Part shown: positions 1 to 6,419 of the stretch, in pieces
Position numbering within the stretch: position 1 is the first letter of the stretch
How the letters are laid out: every line of letters begins with the position of its first letter
Source of the DNA: DATECU01 sp035286745
Lineage (GTDB): Bacteria > Acidobacteriota > Vicinamibacteria > Fen-336
Length of the DNA: 12,666 bases
Direction: 5' to 3'
Assembly (NCBI GenBank): GCA_035286745.1
Contig: DATECU010000208.1
Span: forward strand, 1-12,666
Position numbers and translations under genes: made by a program
Notes under the pieces: model-generated
Database searches by the model: none
What the model saw: only the letters and a program-made list of their open reading frames with translations
What the model was told of the DNA's origin: nothing

Positions 1-1168
1 CCACGTGCTTGCCCGCAAACACCCGGGAGTGGCCGAACTCGAGGTCGAAGGTCTGGGTCTTGAAGTTGAGCTGCACCCCCTCCCCGGTGTTGGGGTCCGG
101 CAGCAGAAGGTTAGGCGCCTCCACGTCCAGCAGGTTGGCGAAGAAGTTCACCTTGAGAGCGCCCTTGCTGTAGTTCAGCTTGCCGTAGTACATGTAGGAT
201 CCGGACTGGATGTCGAAGGGCCCGATGCCGGTGTGGACGATGCCCTCGGTGCCGGCGACGCCCGCCCCGTAGATCAGGCGCCCGCCGTTTCCGAACTCCT
301 GGTCCAGCCGAAGGTCGAGCTTGGGCTGGCGGGTCCCCGAGTTCTCGAAACGGGTGCCGAAGGAACCGGCGGTGCTGTCCGACGGATAGCTGGCGCCTCC
401 CACCTTCTTGCCGGCCTCCCGGGGGTCGTCGATGACGGGGATGGTGCCGGCGGGGCGGGAGAAAGCGTCGGAGTTGAAGTAGCCGGCCGAGACCTTGTAG
501 GCGATGCGGTCGCTCACCGCCCGGGCGTGGGTCAGCGCCCCGCCGAACGAATAGCCCATGTCGGTCTGGGAACAGCGGTCGCACTCGCGCTCGATACTCC
601 CGCTCTGCAGGGTCAGGCTGGTGCCGGCGGCCTCGCGCGGCGACTTGGTGATGATGTTGACGACACCGGTGAGCGCGTTGGCTCCCCACACCGCCGACGC
701 CGGGCCTCTGACCACCTCGATCTGCTTGATCTCGGAGGCGGACGCGGGCACGAAGTCCCACAAGATCAGCCCGAAGAAGTCGAGGTAGATGGACCGCCCG
801 TCGAGCAGCGCAAGCTGCGAGTTGGACAGGGTGACGGTCGACTGCCGGCTGGTGATGTTGATGTCGCGGGCCGAGGTCTGGATGATGTTGAGACCCGGCA
901 CGCTGCGCAGCAGGTCGCCGTAGTTCTGCGCCGGCGAGTTCATGATGCTCTCGCTGGTCACCACGCTCATGGTGGCCGGGGCGTTCACCAGGGTCGATTC
1001 CACCTTGGAGGCGGTCACCACCACCACCTCTTCGCGTTTGACGACGTCGGTTTCCTTCTTCGGATCCTGTTGCCCTTCTGCCGCCGGCCCGGTCTGACCG
1101 AGGGACACCGACGGCGTCGCAACGATCATTGCGCCCAGACCGACCACGGCCAGGAGAGACCGCTTCAT
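1..1168 (-). CDS. TonB-dependent outer-membrane receptor, N-terminal part (3' end outside window)
   Basis: Reads leftward from ATG at 1168-1166 and stays open to the window edge, giving the first 389 residues. Residues 1-24 look like a Sec signal peptide (MKRSLLAVVG..., Ala/Ser/Gly-rich end). A TonB-box-like stretch, EEVVVVTASKVE, lies at 46-57. The plug domain follows at about 60-180, with typical blocks LRSVPGLNI (87-95), LLDGRS (121-126), IEVVRGPASAVWGANALTGV (150-169) and VNIITK (170-175). Beta-barrel strands rich in aromatic and glycine residues follow. A CDRC motif (196-199) in the first barrel part is unusual and could form a disulfide. The start is supported by AAGGAGG at 1174-1180. 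Such receptors import ligands across the outer membrane using TonB/ExbBD energy; the ligand cannot be told from this part. Family call is firm, substrate unknown. Confidence 0.95.
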   Translation of the reverse strand, partial: MKRSLLAVVGLGAMIVATPSVSLGQTGPAAEGQQDPKKETDVVKREEVVVVTASKVESTLVNAPATMSVVTSESIMNSPAQNYGDLLRSVPGLNIIQTSARDINITSRQSTVTLSNSQLALLDGRSIYLDFFGLILWDFVPASASEIKQIEVVRGPASAVWGANALTGVVNIITKSPREAAGTSLTLQSGSIERECDRCSQTDMGYSFGGALTHARAVSDRIAYKVSAGYFNSDAFSRPAGTIPVIDDPREAGKKVGGASYPSDSTAGSFGTRFENSGTRQPKLDLRLDQEFGNGGRLIYGAGVAGTEGIVHTGIGPFDIQSGSYMYYGKLNYSKGALKVNFFANLLDVEAPNLLLPDPNTGEGVQLNFKTQTFDLEFGHSRVFAGKHV

Positions 1169-1233
1169 TCCGCCCTCCTTCGTTTGGATAGACGCCTCAC
1201 CCGGAGCCCCCACGGGCCCCGCTCTCTAAACCC

Positions 1234-1249
1234 ATTGCAAGCTGGCAAT
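1234..1249. promoter_or_regulatory. Inverted repeat just downstream of the receptor promoter (possible operator)
   Basis: ATTGC-N6-GCAAT with perfect 5-bp arms lies about 10 nt downstream of the predicted -10 element, around the expected transcription start. The position suits a repressor site for the receptor gene. The cognate regulator is unknown and arms this short can occur by chance. Confidence 0.3.
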
Positions 1250-1259
1250 TACGGCGGAA

Positions 1260-1286
1260 GCTATACCACCAGCCGGGCCCTGTCAA
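1260..1286 (-). promoter_or_regulatory. Predicted sigma-70-type promoter of the TonB receptor gene
   Basis: On the minus strand a perfect -35 TTGACA (1286-1281) is followed after 15 nt by TATAGC (1265-1260), which matches the -10 consensus at 4 of 6 positions. The spacer is shorter than the optimal 17 nt. Transcription would begin about 80-90 nt upstream of the receptor ATG, so the receptor need not rely on the mpl transcript. Prediction from sequence only. Confidence 0.5.
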
Positions 1287-1303
1287 CGGCTGGGGCCGCT
1301 GTC

Positions 1304-1318
1304 TGACGCGTCGCGTCA
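1304..1318. promoter_or_regulatory. 15-bp perfect palindrome overlapping the mpl stop codon
   Basis: TGACGCG-T-CGCGTCA has perfect 7-bp arms around one central base. It includes the mpl stop codon (1318-1316) and lies 17 bp upstream of the receptor -35 element. It is followed by no T-tract and a 1-nt loop is a poor hairpin, so a dimeric regulator site for the receptor promoter is more likely than a terminator. Confidence 0.35.
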
Positions 1319-2734
1319 CCCGGGAGTTGGCACGGCGGCGGCCAGGGCGGCCAGCAGCCGGTCGTGGATGCCCCCAAAGCCGCCATTAGAAAGGATGACC
1401 ACCCGATCGCCGGCAACCAGCTCTGCGCCAAGCGTGTCCACGATCTCCTCTACGCCGGGGATGAAGCGGGCCGAACCGCCGCCAGCCCGAATGCCCTCGA
1501 CCAGCTCGGCCTCGGACAGTCGCTGCTCCGCCGGCACCTTGCCGGGGAGATGGGCGGCCGCCACGATCACCTGGTCCGCACCCCTGAACGCCCGCGCGAA
1601 GTCCGCCTGAAAGATCCGGGTTCGCGAGGTGTAGGAGCGAGGCTCGAACACCGCGACCAGCCGGCCGGCCCCGGCGCCTTCCAGGCCACGACGGAGCGCG
1701 CTCAGGGTCTCGCGGACCGCCGTGGGGTGGTGGGCGAAGTCGTCGAAGACCGCCACCCCTCGCGCCTGCCCCCGCAGCTCCAGGCGGCGCTTCACGCCGC
1801 GAAAGGCGGAAAGCGCCTCTCGCAACGCTTCCGGCTCGACGCCGACGGCGGCGGCGGCGGCGAGGGCGGCCACCGCGTTCCTCACGTTGTGCTCGCCGTG
1901 GAGCGACGACCGAAAGCGGCCCAGGTCTTGCCCTCGCCGGCGCAGACGAAAGCTCCATCCCTCAGGCGCGGGCACCACCTGCTCGGCGCTCCAGTCGGCC
2001 TCCACTCCCACGCCGAAGGTCTCCACCCGGCTCTTGGCTTGGGGCAGGATCTCGCCAAGCGCCGGGCTCTCGATCCCGGCCAGCACCATGCCCCGGCGTG
2101 GGATCACGTTGAGCAGCCGGACAAAGGCCGTCTGGACCGCCGGCAGATCGGGGTAGATGTCGGCATGGTCGAACTCGAGGTTGCCGATGATGGCGAGGTC
2201 CGGCAGGTAGTGCACAAACTTGGGGCGCTTGTCGAAGAAGGCGCAGTCGTACTCGTCCCCCTCGACCACGAAGTGGGGTCCCGCCCCCAGCCGGTAGCTG
2301 CGGTCGAAGTCGGCCGGCACACCGCCCACCAGAAAAGACGGATCGAGGCCCGCCGCATTCAAGAGGTAGGCGAGCAAGCTGGTGGTGGTGGTCTTGCCGT
2401 GGGTGCCCGCCACCACCAGCGAGGTGCGGCCGCGGATGAACTCCTCGGCCAAGAGCGCAGGCAGGCTGGTCATGCGCTGCTTGCGATCGAGGACCACCTC
2501 GACCTCGGGGTTGCCGCGGGAGAGCGCGTTGCCGATCACCACCAGATCGGCGTCTTCCGGCACGTTCTCGGCGCGGAAGGGTGAGAGGAGGCGAACTCCG
2601 ATGGCCTCGAGCTGGGTCGACATCGGAGGGTAGACATCCTGATCCGAGCCCGAGACCAGGTGGCCCTTCTCCTTCAGCAGCCCGGCCAGGGAGGCCATGG
2701 CCGTGCCGCACACGGCCGAGAGGTGGATCTTCAC
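1316..2734 (-). CDS. mpl: UDP-MurNAc:L-Ala-gamma-D-Glu-meso-DAP ligase (murein peptide ligase)
   Basis: Cytoplasmic Mur-ligase-family enzyme of peptidoglycan recycling: it joins the recovered tripeptide L-Ala-gamma-D-Glu-meso-DAP to UDP-MurNAc using ATP. The 472-residue product has the N-terminal Rossmann-like motif HLSAVCGTAMASLAGLL (4-20), the ATP P-loop GTHGKTTT (110-117), EGDEYDCAFFD (158-168), NLEFDHADIY (185-194), GEHNVRNA (280-287), DDFAHHPTAVRETL (331-344) and EPRSYTSRT (364-372). These separate Mpl from MurC-F, and the length is normal. The GTG start at 2734 is chosen because the protein then opens with the conserved MKIHLSAVCGT block and the start overlaps the ldcA stop (GTGA, 4 nt), implying translational coupling. 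An upstream in-frame extension to 2869 lies inside ldcA and is not family-like. An alanine run near 291-296 comes from GC-rich triplets. Confidence 0.95.
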   Translation of the reverse strand: MKIHLSAVCGTAMASLAGLLKEKGHLVSGSDQDVYPPMSTQLEAIGVRLLSPFRAENVPEDADLVVIGNALSRGNPEVEVVLDRKQRMTSLPALLAEEFIRGRTSLVVAGTHGKTTTTSLLAYLLNAAGLDPSFLVGGVPADFDRSYRLGAGPHFVVEGDEYDCAFFDKRPKFVHYLPDLAIIGNLEFDHADIYPDLPAVQTAFVRLLNVIPRRGMVLAGIESPALGEILPQAKSRVETFGVGVEADWSAEQVVPAPEGWSFRLRRRGQDLGRFRSSLHGEHNVRNAVAALAAAAAVGVEPEALREALSAFRGVKRRLELRGQARGVAVFDDFAHHPTAVRETLSALRRGLEGAGAGRLVAVFEPRSYTSRTRIFQADFARAFRGADQVIVAAAHLPGKVPAEQRLSEAELVEGIRAGGGSARFIPGVEEIVDTLGAELVAGDRVVILSNGGFGGIHDRLLAALAAAVPTPG

Positions 2735-3654
2735 GAGACCGCCGACTCCAAGACCTCGAACTCGGCCGTCTCCGCGCAGGCCAGGCGGGCCCGCACGCCG
2801 AACGGAAGCGTGATCTGCGGGCTCGGGGTGTGGCCGCTGGACAGCCCCAGGGCGATGGGGACGTCCCACCGGTCCAAGGCCGAGAGCAAGACCTCCTCCA
2901 GGCCATAGTCGTCGTTCACGGAGGGTGAGCAGCCCTTCATGTCCCCGAAGACGATGCCCCGCACGCCGTCAAGAGCCCCTGCCTCACCAAGCTGAGTCAG
3001 CATCCGGTCCACCCGGTACGGCGGCTCGTCGACATCCTCCACGAAGAGGATGGTGTCCTGGTCCGCTGCGAACGCCCACGGCGTCCCACAGGCCGCGGCC
3101 AGCAGCGACAGGCAGCCCCCGCGCAATACTCCCTCGGCCGTGCCCGGCCGGAGAGGCAGCAGGTCGCCCGGCTCCGCGGCGAGGAGCGCACCTTGGCCCG
3201 TCAGCGCCACCAACAGGCTGGACCGGTCGAAGGCACCGGTCGCCAGCTCGCGGCCGACCATGGGGCCGTGCAGGGTCACCAGGCCGAGCCGGTTCAAGAG
3301 GAGATGGAGGGCGGTGATGTCGCTGTAGCCGACGAAGACCTTGGGGTGCGATCGCAAGAGGTCGAGGTCGAGCCCGCGCAGGATCCCCAGCGCTCCGGCC
3401 CCGCCCCGGGCGCACACGATGCCTTTCACCCGATCGTCGGCGAACAGCTCCTCCAGGTCCGCGCGCCTCACGTTAGCCTCGCCGGCCGTGAAGCGGGCCC
3501 GCGCCAGGGTTCCCGGAGCGACTCGGACCTCGAAACCCAGCTCCCGCAGGGCTTGGCTTCCGCGCTCCAGGGCAGCGGGCTCCACCGGCCCGCCCGGCGC
3601 GCATACGCCCACCAGGTCACCCGGCCGAAGCGCCCGCGGCTTGATCCAGTTCAT
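2731..3654 (-). CDS. ldcA: LD-carboxypeptidase (peptidase family S66, muramoyltetrapeptide carboxypeptidase)
   Basis: Removes the terminal D-Ala from tetrapeptides of recycled muropeptides, producing the tripeptide that Mpl ligates. The 307-residue protein begins with the S66 motif GDLVGVCAPGGP. The expected serine nucleophile is in GYSD (Ser111), the glutamate in FVEDVDEPPYRVDRML (Glu206), and the histidine in SGHTPSPQITLPFG (His275). All three of the family's Ser-Glu-His residues are therefore present. There is no signal peptide, fitting a cytoplasmic enzyme. ATG 3654-3652 overlaps the nagZ stop by 1 nt (TGATG). A GTG one codon earlier (3657) would give a 4-nt overlap and cannot be excluded. 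The stop overlaps the mpl start. Sits between nagZ and mpl in one recycling operon. Confidence 0.94.
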   Translation of the reverse strand: MNWIKPRALRPGDLVGVCAPGGPVEPAALERGSQALRELGFEVRVAPGTLARARFTAGEANVRRADLEELFADDRVKGIVCARGGAGALGILRGLDLDLLRSHPKVFVGYSDITALHLLLNRLGLVTLHGPMVGRELATGAFDRSSLLVALTGQGALLAAEPGDLLPLRPGTAEGVLRGGCLSLLAAACGTPWAFAADQDTILFVEDVDEPPYRVDRMLTQLGEAGALDGVRGIVFGDMKGCSPSVNDDYGLEEVLLSALDRWDVPIALGLSSGHTPSPQITLPFGVRARLACAETAEFEVLESAVS

Positions 3655-4754
3655 CACACCGCGATGCCGCCGCGGCCTGCGATCTCTTGAGCCAGGGCGA
3701 CGCGCTCCCCTGCGCCCGCCGCCAGCCGCGCCTGCTTGGGATTGGGGTCGCGATAGGGCAGCAGGTACTTCTCCTTCAACCGACGAATGCGCAGAGCGGA
3801 TGCGTCCACCTCCGTCCAGGGGATCTCCTCCGCCTCCACCGCCCGGATCAGGCCCTCGATGGCGGACGCCTGGGCATCATGGCTGGCGCAGACGGGGAGG
3901 ATGTCGCATCCCGCCTTCGCCGCCAGCGCCGCCGCCGGCCCGGGGGCCCAGTGGGCCGCCACCGCCTTCATCTCCAGGTCGTCGGCGACCACCACGCCGT
4001 CGTACTTCAACTGCCGGCGCAGGATGTCAATCACCGGCGGCGAGAGCGAAGCCGGCAGCCGATCATCCAGCTCCCGCACCAGCACATGGGCGGTCATGAT
4101 GGTGGCGACGCCCGCCTCCACCGCGGCTCGGAAGGGACGAAGCTCCACGTCCTCGAGGCGAGACCGGGAGTGGTCGACGGCGGGCAACTCCAGGTGCGAG
4201 TCGGTATCGGTGTCGCCATGGCCCGGGAAGTGCTTGGCGCAGGCCGCCACGCCCCCCTCCTGCAGGCCGCGAATCATGGCCACACCCAGCCGCGCCACCA
4301 GCGAGGGATCGTCGCCAAACGACCGCTCGCCGATGATCGGGTTTCTGGGGTTGCTGTCGACGTCCATGACCGGCGCGAAGTCGAGGCGGATGCCGCAGGC
4401 CGAAAGCTCCACCGCCAGGGCTTGCCCCATCTGCCGCGTCAGGTCCTCCGAGCCGGACCGCCCCAGCGCCCGCAGCGGCGGCCAGCTCGTCCAAGGCGAA
4501 CGGAGTCGCGCCACCCGCCCACCCTCCTGGTCCACCGCCAGCAGCAGCGGGATGTCGTGGCCGGCGTCGCGAGCCACCGACTGCAGCTCCCGCGCAAGCT
4601 CCGCCAGTTGCTCCGGGCCGTCCACGTTGCGGGCGAAGAAGATGACGTGCCCCACGCCGAAGTCCCGAATCATGCGTTTGACGTCGGAGGAGGCCTGCTG
4701 GCCGTCGAAGCCCACCATGAAGCGCTGGCCGATCAGGCGCTGCCGGTCGCGCAT
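3654..4754 (-). CDS. nagZ: Beta-N-acetylhexosaminidase, glycoside hydrolase family 3
   Basis: Cytoplasmic hydrolase that removes GlcNAc from GlcNAc-anhydroMurNAc-peptides during peptidoglycan recycling. The 366-residue product has LAVDQEGGRVARL (72-84), the family signature KHFPGHGDTDTDSH (174-187) containing the Asp-Ser-His catalytic-loop dyad (185-187), and the nucleophile region GVVVADDLEM with Asp258. Its length is that of single-domain NagZ, without the C-terminal sandwich domain of larger GH3 enzymes, although its tail is slightly longer than that of Gram-negative NagZ. No signal peptide is visible. ATG at 4754 lies 3 nt after the yqeY stop, and the stop overlaps ldcA. Together with ldcA and mpl it forms a recycling cassette. 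NagZ is favoured over a general GH3 glycosidase by both motifs and neighbours. Confidence 0.94.
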   Translation of the reverse strand: MRDRQRLIGQRFMVGFDGQQASSDVKRMIRDFGVGHVIFFARNVDGPEQLAELARELQSVARDAGHDIPLLLAVDQEGGRVARLRSPWTSWPPLRALGRSGSEDLTRQMGQALAVELSACGIRLDFAPVMDVDSNPRNPIIGERSFGDDPSLVARLGVAMIRGLQEGGVAACAKHFPGHGDTDTDSHLELPAVDHSRSRLEDVELRPFRAAVEAGVATIMTAHVLVRELDDRLPASLSPPVIDILRRQLKYDGVVVADDLEMKAVAAHWAPGPAAALAAKAGCDILPVCASHDAQASAIEGLIRAVEAEEIPWTEVDASALRIRRLKEKYLLPYRDPNPKQARLAAGAGERVALAQEIAGRGGIAV

Positions 4755-4757
4755 GGC

Positions 4758-5213
4758 TCAGCCACCCAGCCGCTTCTTGACCGTGTCGCTCACCTTCTTC
4801 CCGTCGGCGGGCTTGCCTCCGGCCTGCAGGATGCCGAGCGCGGCCTTCATCACCTTGCCCATGTCCTTGGGAGAGGTGGCAGCCGTCTCCGCCACCGCCT
4901 GTTCGACGGCAGCCGCGATGGCCTCGGGGGAGGCCTCCTGTGGGAGGTAGCCCTTGAGCACCGCCATCTCAGCGCTTTCCTTCTCCACGAGCTCCAGGCG
5001 CCCGGCCTTCTGGAACTGCTCGATCGAGTCCTCGCGCTGCTTGACCAGGCTTTGCAGCACCTTGGCCGCTTCCGCCTCCTCGAGCGGCGCCTTCTTGTCG
5101 ATCTCGCGGTTCTTGAGGGCGGCCTTGGCCATGCGCAGGACGCTCGTCCGGGCTGCGTCCTGGGCCTTCATGGCCGCCGTCAGGTCCTGGGCAATGCGTT
5201 CGATCATGGTCAT
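4758..5213 (-). CDS. yqeY: GatB/YqeY-family protein
   Basis: 151 residues, close to the usual size of stand-alone YqeY proteins. It opens with IERIAQDLTAAMKAQDAART and has the family's LRMAKAALKNREID (26-39), SLVKQREDSIEQFQKAGR (55-72), E-AVLKGYLPQ (82-92) and a C-terminal region KDMGKVMKAALGI (116-128) resembling the tRNA-binding tail domain of GatB. The family's cellular role is not settled; a link to tRNA amidation or charged-tRNA handling is suspected from the shared domain. It is the first gene of the leftward operon, 3 nt before nagZ. ATG 5213 is chosen; ATG 5207 (third codon) is equally possible and sits better behind the AGG at 5218-5216. An in-frame open stretch extends far upstream but runs antisense to the divergent gene and is not family-like. 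Confidence 0.9.
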   Translation of the reverse strand: MTMIERIAQDLTAAMKAQDAARTSVLRMAKAALKNREIDKKAPLEEAEAAKVLQSLVKQREDSIEQFQKAGRLELVEKESAEMAVLKGYLPQEASPEAIAAAVEQAVAETAATSPKDMGKVMKAALGILQAGGKPADGKKVSDTVKKRLGG

Positions 5214-5221
5214 GACCTGCA

Positions 5222-5257
5222 AGGATATACCGAAGCCCGCCGGCTTCGCGATATCCT
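5222..5257. promoter_or_regulatory. 36-bp near-perfect palindrome between divergent operons (candidate bidirectional promoter/operator)
   Basis: Arms 5222-5237 and 5242-5257 match at 14 of 16 positions around a 4-bp centre. The outermost 6 bp of each arm read TATCCT outward (5227-5222 on minus, 5252-5257 on plus), a 4/6 match to a -10 box. These TATCCT copies end 8 nt before the yqeY ATG and 7 nt before the ATG of the plus-strand gene. The whole gap between the start codons is only 51 bp, so this element must contain most of the control signals for both operons. Either nearly leaderless transcription from symmetric -10 boxes or binding of a dimeric regulator would fit. No good -35 box was seen for either direction. 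Confidence 0.5.
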
Positions 5258-5264
5258 CGGGGCC

Positions 5265-6419
5265 ATGCAGAGAGCCGCGCCGGGTCTGGCCCTCGCCCTG
5301 GGCGGTTGGCTGTTCGCGGCAGCCGCCCTGGCCGACTCGCCACTGGCCCGGCTGGCGGATAGCGCCGCCGACGAGATCGCGCGCATCGCCAAAGGGGGGG
5401 TGGTCGAGCTGCAAGCGACCGAGGACCGCACCGGCCGCGGCCTCGCCCCCGACTTCCATGCTCTGGTGCTGGCGCGCCTCAAGGGTCGAGTGCCTCTGGC
5501 CAGCTCCGGACCTCGCCTGCGCATCGCTTCTGTGGTGTCGGAGACGCCAGGCCGGCTTTCGTTCTCCGCGCGTGTGGTCGAAGAGCCGGCGGGCACCCTG
5601 GTCGACCTGCTCGCGGTCTCCGTCCCCGCGGGTGGCGGCGATCTGACCTTCCTGCCCCAGCGGCCGCCGGCACCCAACGATGCCAGCCTGGAGATCTCCG
5701 GCTCCCTTCGCACGCCGGTTCTGGCGACCAGCATCCTGGACCTGGCCTTCCTCGACGCCGACCGCCTGTTGGTCCTTTCCCCCGATGAAGTGAGCCTCTA
5801 CCGCTGGACGGGAGACGGCCTGAGCCTGCTGGCCCGGCGCCCCTTGCCCGGCCCGCTGACCCCTGTTCGCACCCCAGGCGGCCTCCTTGTCACCTCGGCC
5901 AAGCCGGACTCGTTTTGGGCCCTGACCAGCCGCGCTGCCCGGGCCGCCTTCATCTCGGTGGAAGGGAGCCGGCTGGTCGAACGGCAACAGGCGGACACCG
6001 TCCCCTGGCCGGCGGCGCCCCAGGGCCTGCGCTACCTTCCCGGCACCAACCTCATTGAGGGCGCTCCAGCCCCCTTCGGCACCGGGCCTGTGCTCGACTT
6101 GGATAGCGCCGCCGCCATCAGCGCCGAGGGGCGCCTCCTCTGCGTTGGGTGTCGCGACCAACGCGTGGGCCTGGGTTTGGCGGGCCTGTGGCCCGGCTTC
6201 CTGGCCGTGTCATCCCCGGCTCCCCCCGGGGCCCAGGATTCCCTGATCGTGCTGGAGCACACGGAGGCCGGCCTTCACACCCGGCTTCGGGTGCCCGTCG
6301 ATGGCGGCGTGCGAGCCCTCGCCGGCCGGGTCGACCAGCGAGCGGCGCGGCTGGTCGCCGCCATCACGGTCCCCGCCGAAGGCGACTACCTGCTGGTACT
6401 GGACCTGGTGCGACCGTGA
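5265..6419 (+). CDS. Secreted protein of unknown function, first gene of the sensor operon
   Basis: I do not recognise a named family. The 384-residue product starts with a clear signal peptide (MQRAAPGLALALGGWLFAAA, probable cleavage after ALA-D at about 23-24) and lacks a lipobox cysteine, so a periplasmic protein is expected. Residues about 25-125 have a helix-then-strand layout with DSAADEIARIAKGG and LLAVSVPAGG that loosely recalls FlgO/CsgG-like envelope domains. Residues about 150-384 show repeating short strands of the type LDLAFLDADRLLVLSPDEVSLYRW, suggestive of a beta-propeller. Two cysteines lie close together (LLCVGC, 293-296). ATG 5265 follows the palindrome and a weak GGGG. The stop overlaps the next gene's GTG by 4 nt, so co-translation with the solute-binding protein is likely. 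The open frame extends far upstream, but that part is antisense to nagZ and yqeY. Confidence 0.8.
   Translation: MQRAAPGLALALGGWLFAAAALADSPLARLADSAADEIARIAKGGVVELQATEDRTGRGLAPDFHALVLARLKGRVPLASSGPRLRIASVVSETPGRLSFSARVVEEPAGTLVDLLAVSVPAGGGDLTFLPQRPPAPNDASLEISGSLRTPVLATSILDLAFLDADRLLVLSPDEVSLYRWTGDGLSLLARRPLPGPLTPVRTPGGLLVTSAKPDSFWALTSRAARAAFISVEGSRLVERQQADTVPWPAAPQGLRYLPGTNLIEGAPAPFGTGPVLDLDSAAAISAEGRLLCVGCRDQRVGLGLAGLWPGFLAVSSPAPPGAQDSLIVLEHTEAGLHTRLRVPVDGGVRALAGRVDQRAARLVAAITVPAEGDYLLVLDLVRP

Noticed and set aside
5..1306. 433-codon plus-strand open frame over the receptor gene
   Set aside because: It is antisense to a clear TonB-dependent receptor and its translation is low-complexity (Gly, Val, His and Arg rich), as expected from the complement of GC-rich coding DNA.
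1364..2584. 406-codon plus-strand frame within mpl
   Set aside because: It is antisense to intact mpl, whose motifs are all present; no recognisable domain.
5219..5231. Possible sigma-54 promoter before yqeY (minus strand GG...TTGC)
   Set aside because: GG and GC are separated by 9 nt, not the required 10, and the -24 box does not otherwise fit TGGCAC.
3687..5264. Long plus-strand open frame preceding the 5265 gene in the same frame
   Set aside because: This part is antisense to nagZ and yqeY and His/Arg-rich. The real protein begins with the signal peptide at 5265.
5214..6161. In-frame upstream extension of the yqeY-like gene
   Set aside because: It is antisense to the secreted-protein gene and not YqeY-like; family similarity begins at 5213.
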